Assembly (NCBI GenBank): GCA_046299555.1
Contig: JBKBHS010000005.1
Span: forward strand, 62,001 to 126,000
Source: CALKJP01 sp046299555
Lineage (GTDB): Bacteria > Bacteroidota > Bacteroidia > JACCXN01
Direction: 5' to 3'
Length of the DNA stretch: 64,000 nt
Within the stretch, counting starts at the first letter, position 1, and each line of letters opens with the position of its first letter. The position numbers and the translations under genes were made by a program. Below the pieces are notes generated by a model. It did no database searches. It was not told the origin of the DNA and saw nothing but the letters and a program-made list of their open reading frames with translations. Of the stretch, positions 9,980-17,842 are shown piece by piece.

Positions 9980-11440
9980 TTATTCTGATTTAGATGGCAA
10001 AATAAATCGATCGCCTCCATTATCTAATGGACGATAATAAATATCAATAGCAGTAAGTATGGCAATAAATCCCCAGAATGGAACAGATGCTTTATCGGTA
10101 TCTAAAAAATTATTCAATAAACCATGAACAAAATAGGTAGCCAAACCAAGTGTAATTAAAATAACAATCTGCTTCATTTCTTTGTTTTGCAGTGTATTAT
10201 ACAATCTGGTAGCGGTTAAAAATACGGTTACTAAAATTCCGATAAAAAATAGTGTTCCAAGCAAACCTTGTTCGGCTAAAGGACCAATATATTCGCTGTG
10301 TGCATTTCCCATATCTCCCATATTGGTACTGATAATGGTTGTTTCGTATGACATTTGATAAGATGCATATTGAAACATATATGTGCCGGGGCCAAATCCA
10401 AATATTGGACGTTCTTTAAACATTCTAAGTGCACTTTGCCAACGATTAATTCGCTCTAAATTTGAAGCGTCTGATTTTATGTTAGAAATTGATTTTACAT
10501 GCTCTGCTAAATTATCGGAAGAATCTTGTTTATTTTTTTCTAAATACATGATTATATCTGATTGAAAAAATAAAAATAAACCAACTAAAGTTGCTCCCAC
10601 TAATAAAAGAGTTCTGAATTTTATTTTAAAATAATATACAAAATATAAACCCAAAGCACCAATTAAACTTAACCAAGCAGCACGGGTATATGATAATATT
10701 ATTCCTATGGTAAAAATTATTAAAACTATGGATGTAAAAAAACGTATGGAATTATTTTGTCGTTTATTCAAAAAAAGAAAAATAATCGGAAAATACATGG
10801 CTAAAATTGCTCCATAGGAAGTATGATCTTTATAAAATGGAGTCATTACCCAATGGGCAGGTTTTTCAGCAAAACGATAGGTGGAGTGCCATGTTACCGC
10901 ATAAATTATAACGATTAATAATGGTATGATGTATAACCAAAAAAATCGCTTGATATTTTGAAAATCGGCAGCAAATAATTGTGTTGCCAAAAAATAACAC
11001 ACACATACAAACCACATTCGAGCAAGAAAAAACTTAAAGGATACAAATGGCATTTGGCTGGTAATTGTTGTAAATCCAATCCAAAGCAGATGTAATAGTA
11101 TCGCTATACTGATAGGATGCCAAAATACGCGTCTGTCAAATTTTTTCTCGTACAATACTTTAAAAAAGAAAAGTATCATGGCACCAAACATTAAAGGCTC
11201 GGTAGGTAATGACATACCTAAGCCAAAATCGAGGTGTTCTAAATTAATTGCTAAGGGTGTACAAAATACGATAAATAACAACAGAATATCTAAACGAAAA
11301 ATAGCCAAAGCGCCTATTATCAAGGCTACCGGCAATAACATAAACCAATAATGCTCAAAATATATAAATATTGCGTTTGCTACAATAAATGCAGCACCAA
11401 AGTAAATAAGTATTTTATTTTTAAAACTTTCAGATAGCAC
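9980..11440 (-). CDS. O-antigen ligase / polymerase (Wzy/WaaL-like)
   Basis: A 486-residue protein with about a dozen hydrophobic helices and a large periplasmic-type loop in the C-terminal half. The loop contains the RW..AL.MF..RPIFGFGPGTY pattern and NAHSEYIGPLAEQGLLG (about residues 385-405), both characteristic of the Wzy_C/O-antigen ligase superfamily, where Arg and His residues in the loop are needed for glycan transfer. The start is GTG. It follows the Wzz-like gene by 30 bases on the same strand, a natural polymerase and chain-length pair. Polymerase and ligase cannot be separated by sequence alone. Confidence 0.85.
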   Translation of the reverse strand: MLSESFKNKILIYFGAAFIVANAIFIYFEHYWFMLLPVALIIGALAIFRLDILLLFIVFCTPLAINLEHLDFGLGMSLPTEPLMFGAMILFFFKVLYEKKFDRRVFWHPISIAILLHLLWIGFTTITSQMPFVSFKFFLARMWFVCVCYFLATQLFAADFQNIKRFFWLYIIPLLIVIIYAVTWHSTYRFAEKPAHWVMTPFYKDHTSYGAILAMYFPIIFLFLNKRQNNSIRFFTSIVLIIFTIGIILSYTRAAWLSLIGALGLYFVYYFKIKFRTLLLVGATLVGLFLFFQSDIIMYLEKNKQDSSDNLAEHVKSISNIKSDASNLERINRWQSALRMFKERPIFGFGPGTYMFQYASYQMSYETTIISTNMGDMGNAHSEYIGPLAEQGLLGTLFFIGILVTVFLTATRLYNTLQNKEMKQIVILITLGLATYFVHGLLNNFLDTDKASVPFWGFIAILTAIDIYYRPLDNGGDRFILPSKSE

Positions 11441-11470
11441 GCACTTTTTTTGTAAAATGATGTTAAAACA

Positions 11471-12496
11471 TTAATTTTTTAAATCTAGTTTAATGCGTTG
11501 GAATTGCTCCAATACTACAATTAAGAAAATGCTTAATAAAAATGATGCTACTGTAGATACAGTAACGATTAACCAACGTACGGGATAAGATTTTTTTTCG
11601 GCCGGAGTTGCATAGTTTACAACAAATTTATGTGTCATGCTTTGCTCTGCGTCTACTTTGGCCTCATCGTATTTTGCTTTTAGTACGGCTAAATTTTTTC
11701 GTTCATTATCTAACTTTTCACGAAGCGACATGTAGGCAGCGCCATATTTTGCCAAAACATCTAATTTATCTTGTATACGTTTAGCAGCTCCCATATCATT
11801 TTTAGAAAGTGCAATGGCGTATTGTTCCATCAACATTTCGCTTTGCGATTCATAATCAAATACTCCATACGACATTATTTTGGCCAATGAATCTTCTTGA
11901 GCCTTTATTAAAGCTAAAAAATCATTGTATTCTTTTTCTACTAAATTAAAAGCTTGTACTGCACGTTCTTTAAGCATTTCATTTTTTACTTCGTCATACA
12001 ATCGGGCAATTTCGTTGGCAATATCAGCTGCCATTTTGGGGTCAGTATCTAATACATCTATTCTTACAGACATATACTCCGTACGTTTAAACGTAATGTT
12101 ACTTTCGTACTCTTTTTTAAGCTCTGTATATTTGTACTTACTCGTAGAATCAATTTTATAATGATTCATTAAATCAAACTTCTGAATAATAGCATTGGTA
12201 ATTTTATCAGAATATAATATCTGAAGCATTTGTTCAGCTTGTTCTTCTTCCCCTAATTGAAGAATATCGTCTTTCCCCGTTCTTTGTTCGGCAATTAAAG
12301 CTTTAGCAATTGAGCCTGTTGTAGTAGGAAATAAAATCACGGTAGATTTATATTTATTTGGAATTAATAGCGATACAACAGCAGAAATTACAGCTGCAGC
12401 TAATGTAATTGATAAAATAATTTTTCGTTTTTGGTATAAAAAAGCTAAAAAGCTTATGGAATCGAAATTAATGGATTGATTTTTTTCGGTACTCAT
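11471..12496 (-). CDS. Wzz/GumC-like chain-length determinant protein
   Basis: A 341-residue polysaccharide co-polymerase. One hydrophobic helix lies near residues 28-50 after a short cytoplasmic tail and is followed by LIPNKYKSTVILFPTT, the typical Wzz periplasmic start. A long, charged, probably coiled-coil periplasmic region covers about 140-290. A second helix lies near 305-330, preceded by the proline-containing segment ATPAEKKSYPVRW that is usual just before TM2. There is no tyrosine-kinase domain. It would set glycan chain length with the neighbouring Wzy-like protein. It is transcribed away from the radical SAM gene across a 111-base intergenic region. Confidence 0.85.
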   Translation of the reverse strand: MSTEKNQSINFDSISFLAFLYQKRKIILSITLAAAVISAVVSLLIPNKYKSTVILFPTTTGSIAKALIAEQRTGKDDILQLGEEEQAEQMLQILYSDKITNAIIQKFDLMNHYKIDSTSKYKYTELKKEYESNITFKRTEYMSVRIDVLDTDPKMAADIANEIARLYDEVKNEMLKERAVQAFNLVEKEYNDFLALIKAQEDSLAKIMSYGVFDYESQSEMLMEQYAIALSKNDMGAAKRIQDKLDVLAKYGAAYMSLREKLDNERKNLAVLKAKYDEAKVDAEQSMTHKFVVNYATPAEKKSYPVRWLIVTVSTVASFLLSIFLIVVLEQFQRIKLDLKN

Positions 12497-12607
12497 GGTA
12501 AATTTTTTGGACGGTAAAGGTAACGAAATTTACGTATGCTTATTGCCCTTAAAATGAAGACAATATTAAATTTAGTAATATTGTAAACAAAAAGCCCCCA
12601 TAAATCC

Positions 12608-14287
12608 ATGCAAGTTTTACTTAGCACCCTTAATGCCAAATATATACACATGAATTTGGCTATTCGTTTACTTTACAAGCTTAACAAAAAGCACCCCGGG
12701 CTTGCATGGAAAGAATTTACCATAAAAGAAAATAAAGATGAAATTGCGCAATATTGCAGTAAGTTTGAAATTGTAGCTTTTAGCTGCTACATCTGGAATA
12801 TTACTCAAACATTAGAAGTATGCAGAAAACTAAAAGCCATTAACAAAGACATTAAAATTTTATTGGGTGGACCGGAAGTAAGTTATAATTATGAAGATGT
12901 AATAAAGCGAGATGAAGTTGATTTTATTATTGTTGGCGAAGGAGAAATACCTTTCAGAGAATTTTTAAACTCCTATCCTGATATAGCATTAGTTCCCGGA
13001 TTGGTTTGGAAAGACAATGGAAATGTCATAGAAAATCCACTTCCAAAACAATTTAATCTGGCAGAATTAAATACCATCAATCCCTACGAAAACGATAGTC
13101 CGGAAGAACTTTACAATAAAGTTTGCTACATAGAAACTTCACGCGGATGCCCCTACAAATGCGAGTTTTGCTTAGCAAGCTTGGATAATAAGGTGCGCTA
13201 TTTATCGAATGAACGTATTAAAGAAAATCTGCTTTATTTAATGAAGCACGGCCGAGTTATAAAATTCTTAGACCGTACATTTAATATTAAGAAAGATTTT
13301 ACAATAGATATATTTCAATTTATACTTCAGCACCATCGTCCTGAAAATGTTTTTCAGTTTGAAATAACAGCAGATATTGTGCATCCTGAAATAATTAAAT
13401 TTATTAATGAGCGTGTTCCAAAAGGTTTGTTCCGTTTCGAAATAGGAATACAAACGGTAAATCAAAAAGCCAATTTGGAGGTAAGTAGAAAACAGAATTT
13501 TGAAAAAACTAAAAATGTAATTCTACAATTGCGCGATAAGGTTGAAATGCATCTTGATTTAATTGTAGGACTTCCATTAGATTATTGGGAAGATATAAAA
13601 TACAGTTTTGAGGAAGTATTTAAACTTTTTCCACCGGAATTACAATTAGGATTTTTAAAATTTTTAAAAGGAACTCCTGTTAGAGAAAAATATCCTGAAC
13701 ATGGCTTTGTATTTGATCCGGAACCTCCTTATCAAATTATAGAAAGTAATTATTTGTCGAAAGAACAATTACACCAAATCACTCAACTTGAGCATGCTTT
13801 AGAAATTTACTGGAATAAAAAACGCGCCCACTACACTTTAAAATATGTAACGCAACATTACAGCATTTTTGATTTCTTATTACACTTAGGTATTTATTTT
13901 GGCGAACGTAAAGCGTATCACCAATACACGCTGGATGATGTATTTTTAATTATATCATCATTTGTAAAAGAGTATTACAGCAATGACAAGTATTTACATG
14001 AATTAATAGCCTTGGATTACTACCTACATTTTAAAGTAAAACCGAAAATTTTAATACTTGAAGAAATTGAGCGTAGTGAAAAAAGCAGTATGATAGAAAC
14101 CATGGGATTAAACCATCATAAGTTTCGTTTTGTTATTTTTAAAATAAGTTTTGATTTAGAACATTTTCTTAACACTTTAGAAATTGCAGAAAAAGAAGAC
14201 CATGTAATTGTACAGTACGATGGTGTAAGCAAAGCAAAACTGGTACTTCCTGAAAATAGCAAAATCAATAAATCATTCATTCAATAA
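12608..14287 (+). CDS. B12-binding-domain radical SAM protein (DUF4080 type)
   Basis: A 559-residue protein. Residues 1-120 resemble a cobalamin-binding Rossmann domain (LLGGPEVSY, VGEGEIPF). Residues about 173-190 hold the radical SAM cluster motif C181-x3-C185-x2-C188, followed by a TIM-barrel with FEIGIQTVN and LIVGLP. The C-terminal region (about 370-550) fits the DUF4080 domain usually fused to this class. It should cleave S-adenosylmethionine reductively; its substrate is unknown. It stands alone, divergent from the wzz gene and convergent with the flippase gene. The related tRNA methylthiotransferase and P-methylase families are less likely given the C-terminal domain. Confidence 0.8.
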   Translation: MQVLLSTLNAKYIHMNLAIRLLYKLNKKHPGLAWKEFTIKENKDEIAQYCSKFEIVAFSCYIWNITQTLEVCRKLKAINKDIKILLGGPEVSYNYEDVIKRDEVDFIIVGEGEIPFREFLNSYPDIALVPGLVWKDNGNVIENPLPKQFNLAELNTINPYENDSPEELYNKVCYIETSRGCPYKCEFCLASLDNKVRYLSNERIKENLLYLMKHGRVIKFLDRTFNIKKDFTIDIFQFILQHHRPENVFQFEITADIVHPEIIKFINERVPKGLFRFEIGIQTVNQKANLEVSRKQNFEKTKNVILQLRDKVEMHLDLIVGLPLDYWEDIKYSFEEVFKLFPPELQLGFLKFLKGTPVREKYPEHGFVFDPEPPYQIIESNYLSKEQLHQITQLEHALEIYWNKKRAHYTLKYVTQHYSIFDFLLHLGIYFGERKAYHQYTLDDVFLIISSFVKEYYSNDKYLHELIALDYYLHFKVKPKILILEEIERSEKSSMIETMGLNHHKFRFVIFKISFDLEHFLNTLEIAEKEDHVIVQYDGVSKAKLVLPENSKINKSFIQ

Positions 14288-14303
14288 TTCATCAAATCTG
14301 TTC

Positions 14304-14327
14304 TCTGTAAACTGACTTCTGTCTTCT
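14304..14327 (+). repeat. Intergenic direct repeat, copy 1
   Basis: A 24-base sequence starting TCTGTAAACTGACTTC recurs exactly at 14415-14438. Both copies are preceded by a TCAATAATTCA-like stretch. The spacer holds AGAGT three times (14341, 14351, 14365). The region lies between two convergent genes, so it has no obvious promoter role; it may be a mobile or REP-like extragenic element. Confidence 0.7.
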
Positions 14328-14414
14328 TCTATTTAACCGAAGAGTTCCACAGAGTTTTTTACGCAGAGTAAGGCTAAGCAAATTCAAAAAATCATTAAAT
14401 CAATAATTCAATTT

Positions 14415-14438
14415 TCTGTAAACTGACTTCTGTCTTCT
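14415..14438 (+). repeat. Intergenic direct repeat, copy 2
   Basis: Exact second copy of the 24-base sequence at 14304-14327. It lies just downstream of the flippase gene (which is on the minus strand) and is followed by a short partial echo, GACATCT. Confidence 0.7.
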
Positions 14439-14447
14439 GACATCTAA

Positions 14448-15890
14448 TTACTCATACTTTAGAATTCTATAGATAGCGCGCACACTAACCATACGAACCA
14501 TAAATGCCCAAGAGACAGAGCTGATAACCATTACCATAAAATTTACGCGCCAGTCGTAATGGATGTTTTTTGAGAAATAGGCAATAATAGCTGTACCTGT
14601 TGCAAAAGCTGCAATGGTAAAAATCAATTTGTAATTAATTCCAAACTTGAAAATTCGACCTGCCATTATAGCTTGTGATATAGCTATATACGATTGTGTG
14701 ATTAATCCACTCATAGCAGCACCATAAGCTTTGTATTTAGGCACTAAAATTAAATTTAGAATGATGTTCATTACTACACCACTTCCTGAAATAATATTTA
14801 ACACTTTTAAACTATCGTTAGCTGTAAGCAAAGTGCCGAAAATGTAGGTAGTGCTCATGGCAACAAAACAAAACATCATGATACCATATACCTGTGCTGA
14901 TTCAGAAACATGATGTTCATATAACATACCCATTAATTCGTTGCTATAAAAATAAGAACCAACAGCTGTTAAAATAGCCATTGACAATATAAGCGATAAA
15001 GAAAGATTTACCATTTGATTTACCACTTCTTTCTGAATTATCATTCGAGCAAAAATGGGTAGTAGTAAAGTGGAAAAAAGGTATGCAATCATATTTACTG
15101 CATCAAGTAAACGATAGCTTTGAGCATAAATACCACTTTGCTCAGCTCCTTCTTCTCCTAAAATTCGCTCAATTAATACAGAATCGGACCGGGTATAAAT
15201 TGTCATTAATAGTATCAGCAAGGCATATGGCAAACTTTTCTTTAATATGCTGATATAAAAAGATGGATTCCAATGTAATTTAAACATTCCGGCCTTTTTA
15301 TAAACTATAAAAAAGGCTACCAACGCTGTAATTCCATATCCGGCTGTTTGAGTATATACAAACCATTCAATTTTAAATTCGCCATCCACTATATTCGTCC
15401 AAAGTAAAACTCCACAAATAACTATCATTACCAAACGATCTAAAACAGAAATAAAACTATCTGTTTTAAATAAATGCAAACCTGAAATATTCGAACGTAA
15501 ATACAATACAAATGATATAAGAAACTGATTAAATGACAAAATCAAAAGAAGAAATATTTCATAATTGTTATAATTGAAAATTATCGCAAAAATTACAGTA
15601 ATAATTATATAGAGTACACCTAACAACAATTTTAAAGAAACAATATTGGAAAAATGTTTAGACAGTAAATGTTCGTTTTGAGCAATATTTCTGTTATTAA
15701 AATTAGTTAATCCAATATCTAAAATTGAATTTAATAAAAAAGAAAAATTAAATAGTGCAAAATATAACCCATAACCTTCGCTGCCAATAGCATTTTGAAC
15801 TTCGCGATCAATTCCTAATATCCAAAAAGGCTTAATCAAAAGATTAAGCAAAAGCAAAAGAGCAAGATTGGTAATAAACTTTTTTTGCAT
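14448..15890 (-). CDS. Polysaccharide flippase (Wzx-like, MOP superfamily)
   Basis: A 480-residue protein made almost wholly of hydrophobic helices (about 12-14), in the pattern of the oligosaccharide flippase/MATE-like MOP superfamily. Its N terminus, MQKKFITNLALLLLLNLLIKP, followed by GIDREVQNAIGSEGYGLYFALF, matches the amphipathic first helix and the G.YG motif of Bacteroidota Wzx-like proteins. LLTANDSLKVLNIISG and PKYKAYGAAMSGLITQ are typical of the second half. It would move lipid-linked repeat units across the inner membrane for the Wzy/Wzz system encoded nearby. It is transcribed away from the glycosyltransferase at 15979. Confidence 0.85.
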   Translation of the reverse strand: MQKKFITNLALLLLLNLLIKPFWILGIDREVQNAIGSEGYGLYFALFNFSFLLNSILDIGLTNFNNRNIAQNEHLLSKHFSNIVSLKLLLGVLYIIITVIFAIIFNYNNYEIFLLLILSFNQFLISFVLYLRSNISGLHLFKTDSFISVLDRLVMIVICGVLLWTNIVDGEFKIEWFVYTQTAGYGITALVAFFIVYKKAGMFKLHWNPSFYISILKKSLPYALLILLMTIYTRSDSVLIERILGEEGAEQSGIYAQSYRLLDAVNMIAYLFSTLLLPIFARMIIQKEVVNQMVNLSLSLILSMAILTAVGSYFYSNELMGMLYEHHVSESAQVYGIMMFCFVAMSTTYIFGTLLTANDSLKVLNIISGSGVVMNIILNLILVPKYKAYGAAMSGLITQSYIAISQAIMAGRIFKFGINYKLIFTIAAFATGTAIIAYFSKNIHYDWRVNFMVMVISSVSWAFMVRMVSVRAIYRILKYE

Positions 15891-15978
15891 TAAAAACCAA
15901 TTCGAAAGGAGGGCAAAAATAGGATTTTTAGGTTAAAAGCCTTTAAAAGATTATTTTCGCCAGCAAATATTTTGTTCT

Positions 15979-17106
15979 GTGGCGCTTACCATTGCAGTAA
16001 ATACACGACTTTTACTTAAAAACAAACTCGAAGGCATTGGCTGGTTTACCTACGAAAGTTTAAAACGTATGGTTAAAAATCATCCGGAACATCAATTCGT
16101 GTTTTTATTCGACCGCCCCTACGCTGAAGAATTTATCTTTTCATCGAATGTAACTCCTATGCGAATAGGATTTCCTGCTCGTCATCCATTTTTATTTTAT
16201 TTATGGTTTGAGTGGACTATTCCTGCAGCATTAAAAAAAATAAAGGCTGATTTGTTTTTATCGCCAGATGGTTATTTGTCCTTATCAACCAATGTACCTC
16301 AGCTACCCGTAATGCACGATTTAAATTTTGAGCATTATCCAAAGGATTTGCCTTTTTTAATGAGCCATTATTACCGATACTATTTCCCAAAATTTGCTCA
16401 AAAAGCCTCACGAATTGCCACTGTATCTGAAGCTTCCAAACAAGATATTTCTAACTTATATCATATTGATAAAAATAAAATAGATGTTGTTTATAATGGA
16501 GCATCGGATTGGTTTAAGCCTATAAGTGAAGATGAAAAAGCAACCACAAGAAAACAATATACGCAAAACAAACCTTATTTTTTATACGTTGGTTCGCTGC
16601 ATCCAAGAAAAAATTTGAGTAATTTGCTAAAAGCATATGATTTGTTCAGAAAACAAACAGAGAGCAATACACAACTATTAATTGTAGGCGAAAAATATTA
16701 TTGGACGGGAGAAATGGAACAAACATACAATAATATGCAATTTAAAAATGAGGTGCATTTTACAGGTCGCTTATTTGAAGAAAAATTAGGAAAGGTAATG
16801 GCTTCTACACAGGCATTGGTGTATGTTTCATACTTTGAAGGATTTGGAATACCCATGGTAGAAGCCATGAATGCAGAAGTTCCCGTTCTTGCATCGAATG
16901 TATCATGTATGCCTGAAATTGCAGGAGAAGCTGCACATTATGTAAATCCATTTGATATACAACAAATAGCAGATGGATTAAAAGAATTGGATAAAAACGA
17001 AACTTTAAGAAAAGAATTAATTGAAAAAGGAAAAATACAACGCCAAAAATTCAGCTGGGATAAAACTGCCGAAAAGCTGTGGAACTGTATTGAAAAAGTG
17101 ATATAG
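15979..17106 (+). CDS. Glycosyltransferase, family 4 (mannosyltransferase-like)
   Basis: A 375-residue GT-B enzyme. The N-terminal half includes NTRLLLKNKLEGIGWFTYE and the acceptor-side VPQLPVMHDLNF. The C-terminal half includes YVGSLHPRKNLSNLLKAY (the G-S-x-x-P-R-K-N phosphate/donor motif, about residue 203) and YFEGFGIPMVEAMNAEVPVL, the E-x7-E signature of retaining GT4 enzymes. It resembles WbdA/MtfB-like mannosyltransferases, though the sugar is not certain. The start is GTG at 15979; no better ATG lies in frame upstream. It is probably part of the dispersed glycan pathway that includes the divergent flippase gene. Confidence 0.85.
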   Translation: MALTIAVNTRLLLKNKLEGIGWFTYESLKRMVKNHPEHQFVFLFDRPYAEEFIFSSNVTPMRIGFPARHPFLFYLWFEWTIPAALKKIKADLFLSPDGYLSLSTNVPQLPVMHDLNFEHYPKDLPFLMSHYYRYYFPKFAQKASRIATVSEASKQDISNLYHIDKNKIDVVYNGASDWFKPISEDEKATTRKQYTQNKPYFLYVGSLHPRKNLSNLLKAYDLFRKQTESNTQLLIVGEKYYWTGEMEQTYNNMQFKNEVHFTGRLFEEKLGKVMASTQALVYVSYFEGFGIPMVEAMNAEVPVLASNVSCMPEIAGEAAHYVNPFDIQQIADGLKELDKNETLRKELIEKGKIQRQKFSWDKTAEKLWNCIEKVI

Positions 17107-17121
17107 TTATTAGAAAATTAT

Positions 17122-17139
17122 CCCCTCCTTGAGGAGGGG
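17122..17139 (+). repeat. GC-rich hairpin upstream of rnhB
   Basis: CCCCTCC and GGAGGGG form a perfect 7-base-pair stem around a TTGA loop. It ends 14 bases before the rnhB ATG and is followed by a second GAGGAGG, which could serve as a strong Shine-Dalgarno sequence. There is no T tract, so it is a poor terminator. It may be an extragenic repeat of a family scattered in the genome, or a translation-control hairpin. Confidence 0.6.
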
Positions 17140-17153
17140 TATGAGGAGGCAAA

Positions 17154-17753
17154 ATGCTCTTATTAAAACATACCGAAGGAATAATAGAAGCCGGATGCGA
17201 TGAAGCCGGAAGAGGATGCTTAGCCGGGCCGGTTTTTGCTGCTGCCGTTATATTGCCTGATAACTTTGAATGTCCAGAATTAAACGATTCTAAACAATTA
17301 AGCGAAAAAAAACGCTATGAGCTGAGAACATTTATTGAATCAAATGCTTTAGCTTATGGAGTTGCCATGGTTAACAATAAAGAGATTGATGAAATAAATA
17401 TTCTCAATGCATCTTTTTTGGCTATGCACAGAGCTATTGAAAAACTACATATTACACCTCAAGCATTATTAATTGATGGCAATCGTTTTAAAGCATATAA
17501 AGATATTCCACATCACTGTATTATAAAAGGCGATGGAAAATATTTAGCTATAGCTGCAGCTTCCATTTTAGCCAAAACATATCGCGATGATTATATGCTC
17601 TATATTCATCAACTATATCCTCACTACAAATGGGATAAAAACAAAGGTTATCCTTCTCAAGCTCATCGCAAAGCCATTAAAGAATTTGGCGTTACAGAAT
17701 ATCACCGTTTGTCTTATAAATTATTACCTGACCAGCTTTCTCTAGAGTTTTAA
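17154..17753 (+). CDS. rnhB: Ribonuclease HII
   Basis: A 199-residue RNase HII that cuts the RNA strand of RNA-DNA hybrids and removes single ribonucleotides from DNA. The motif GCDEAGRGCLAGPVFAAAV gives the catalytic Asp16-Glu17 pair. LLIDGNR carries the third carboxylate, and KGDGKYLAIAAASILAKTYRD the next conserved helix. Length is normal for the family. It is preceded by an unusually good GAGGAGG ribosome-binding sequence, part of a repeat-like block. It starts 47 bases after the glycosyltransferase on the same strand, so it may be read through from that gene. Confidence 0.95.
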   Translation: MLLLKHTEGIIEAGCDEAGRGCLAGPVFAAAVILPDNFECPELNDSKQLSEKKRYELRTFIESNALAYGVAMVNNKEIDEINILNASFLAMHRAIEKLHITPQALLIDGNRFKAYKDIPHHCIIKGDGKYLAIAAASILAKTYRDDYMLYIHQLYPHYKWDKNKGYPSQAHRKAIKEFGVTEYHRLSYKLLPDQLSLEF

Positions 17754-17842
17754 GTCGTAATATTTTTAATTTTTAAATTATACGTTTAAAATTCAATCAT
17801 ATTTCCAATTCATTATATTCGTATCAAAATATTCAATTAAAA

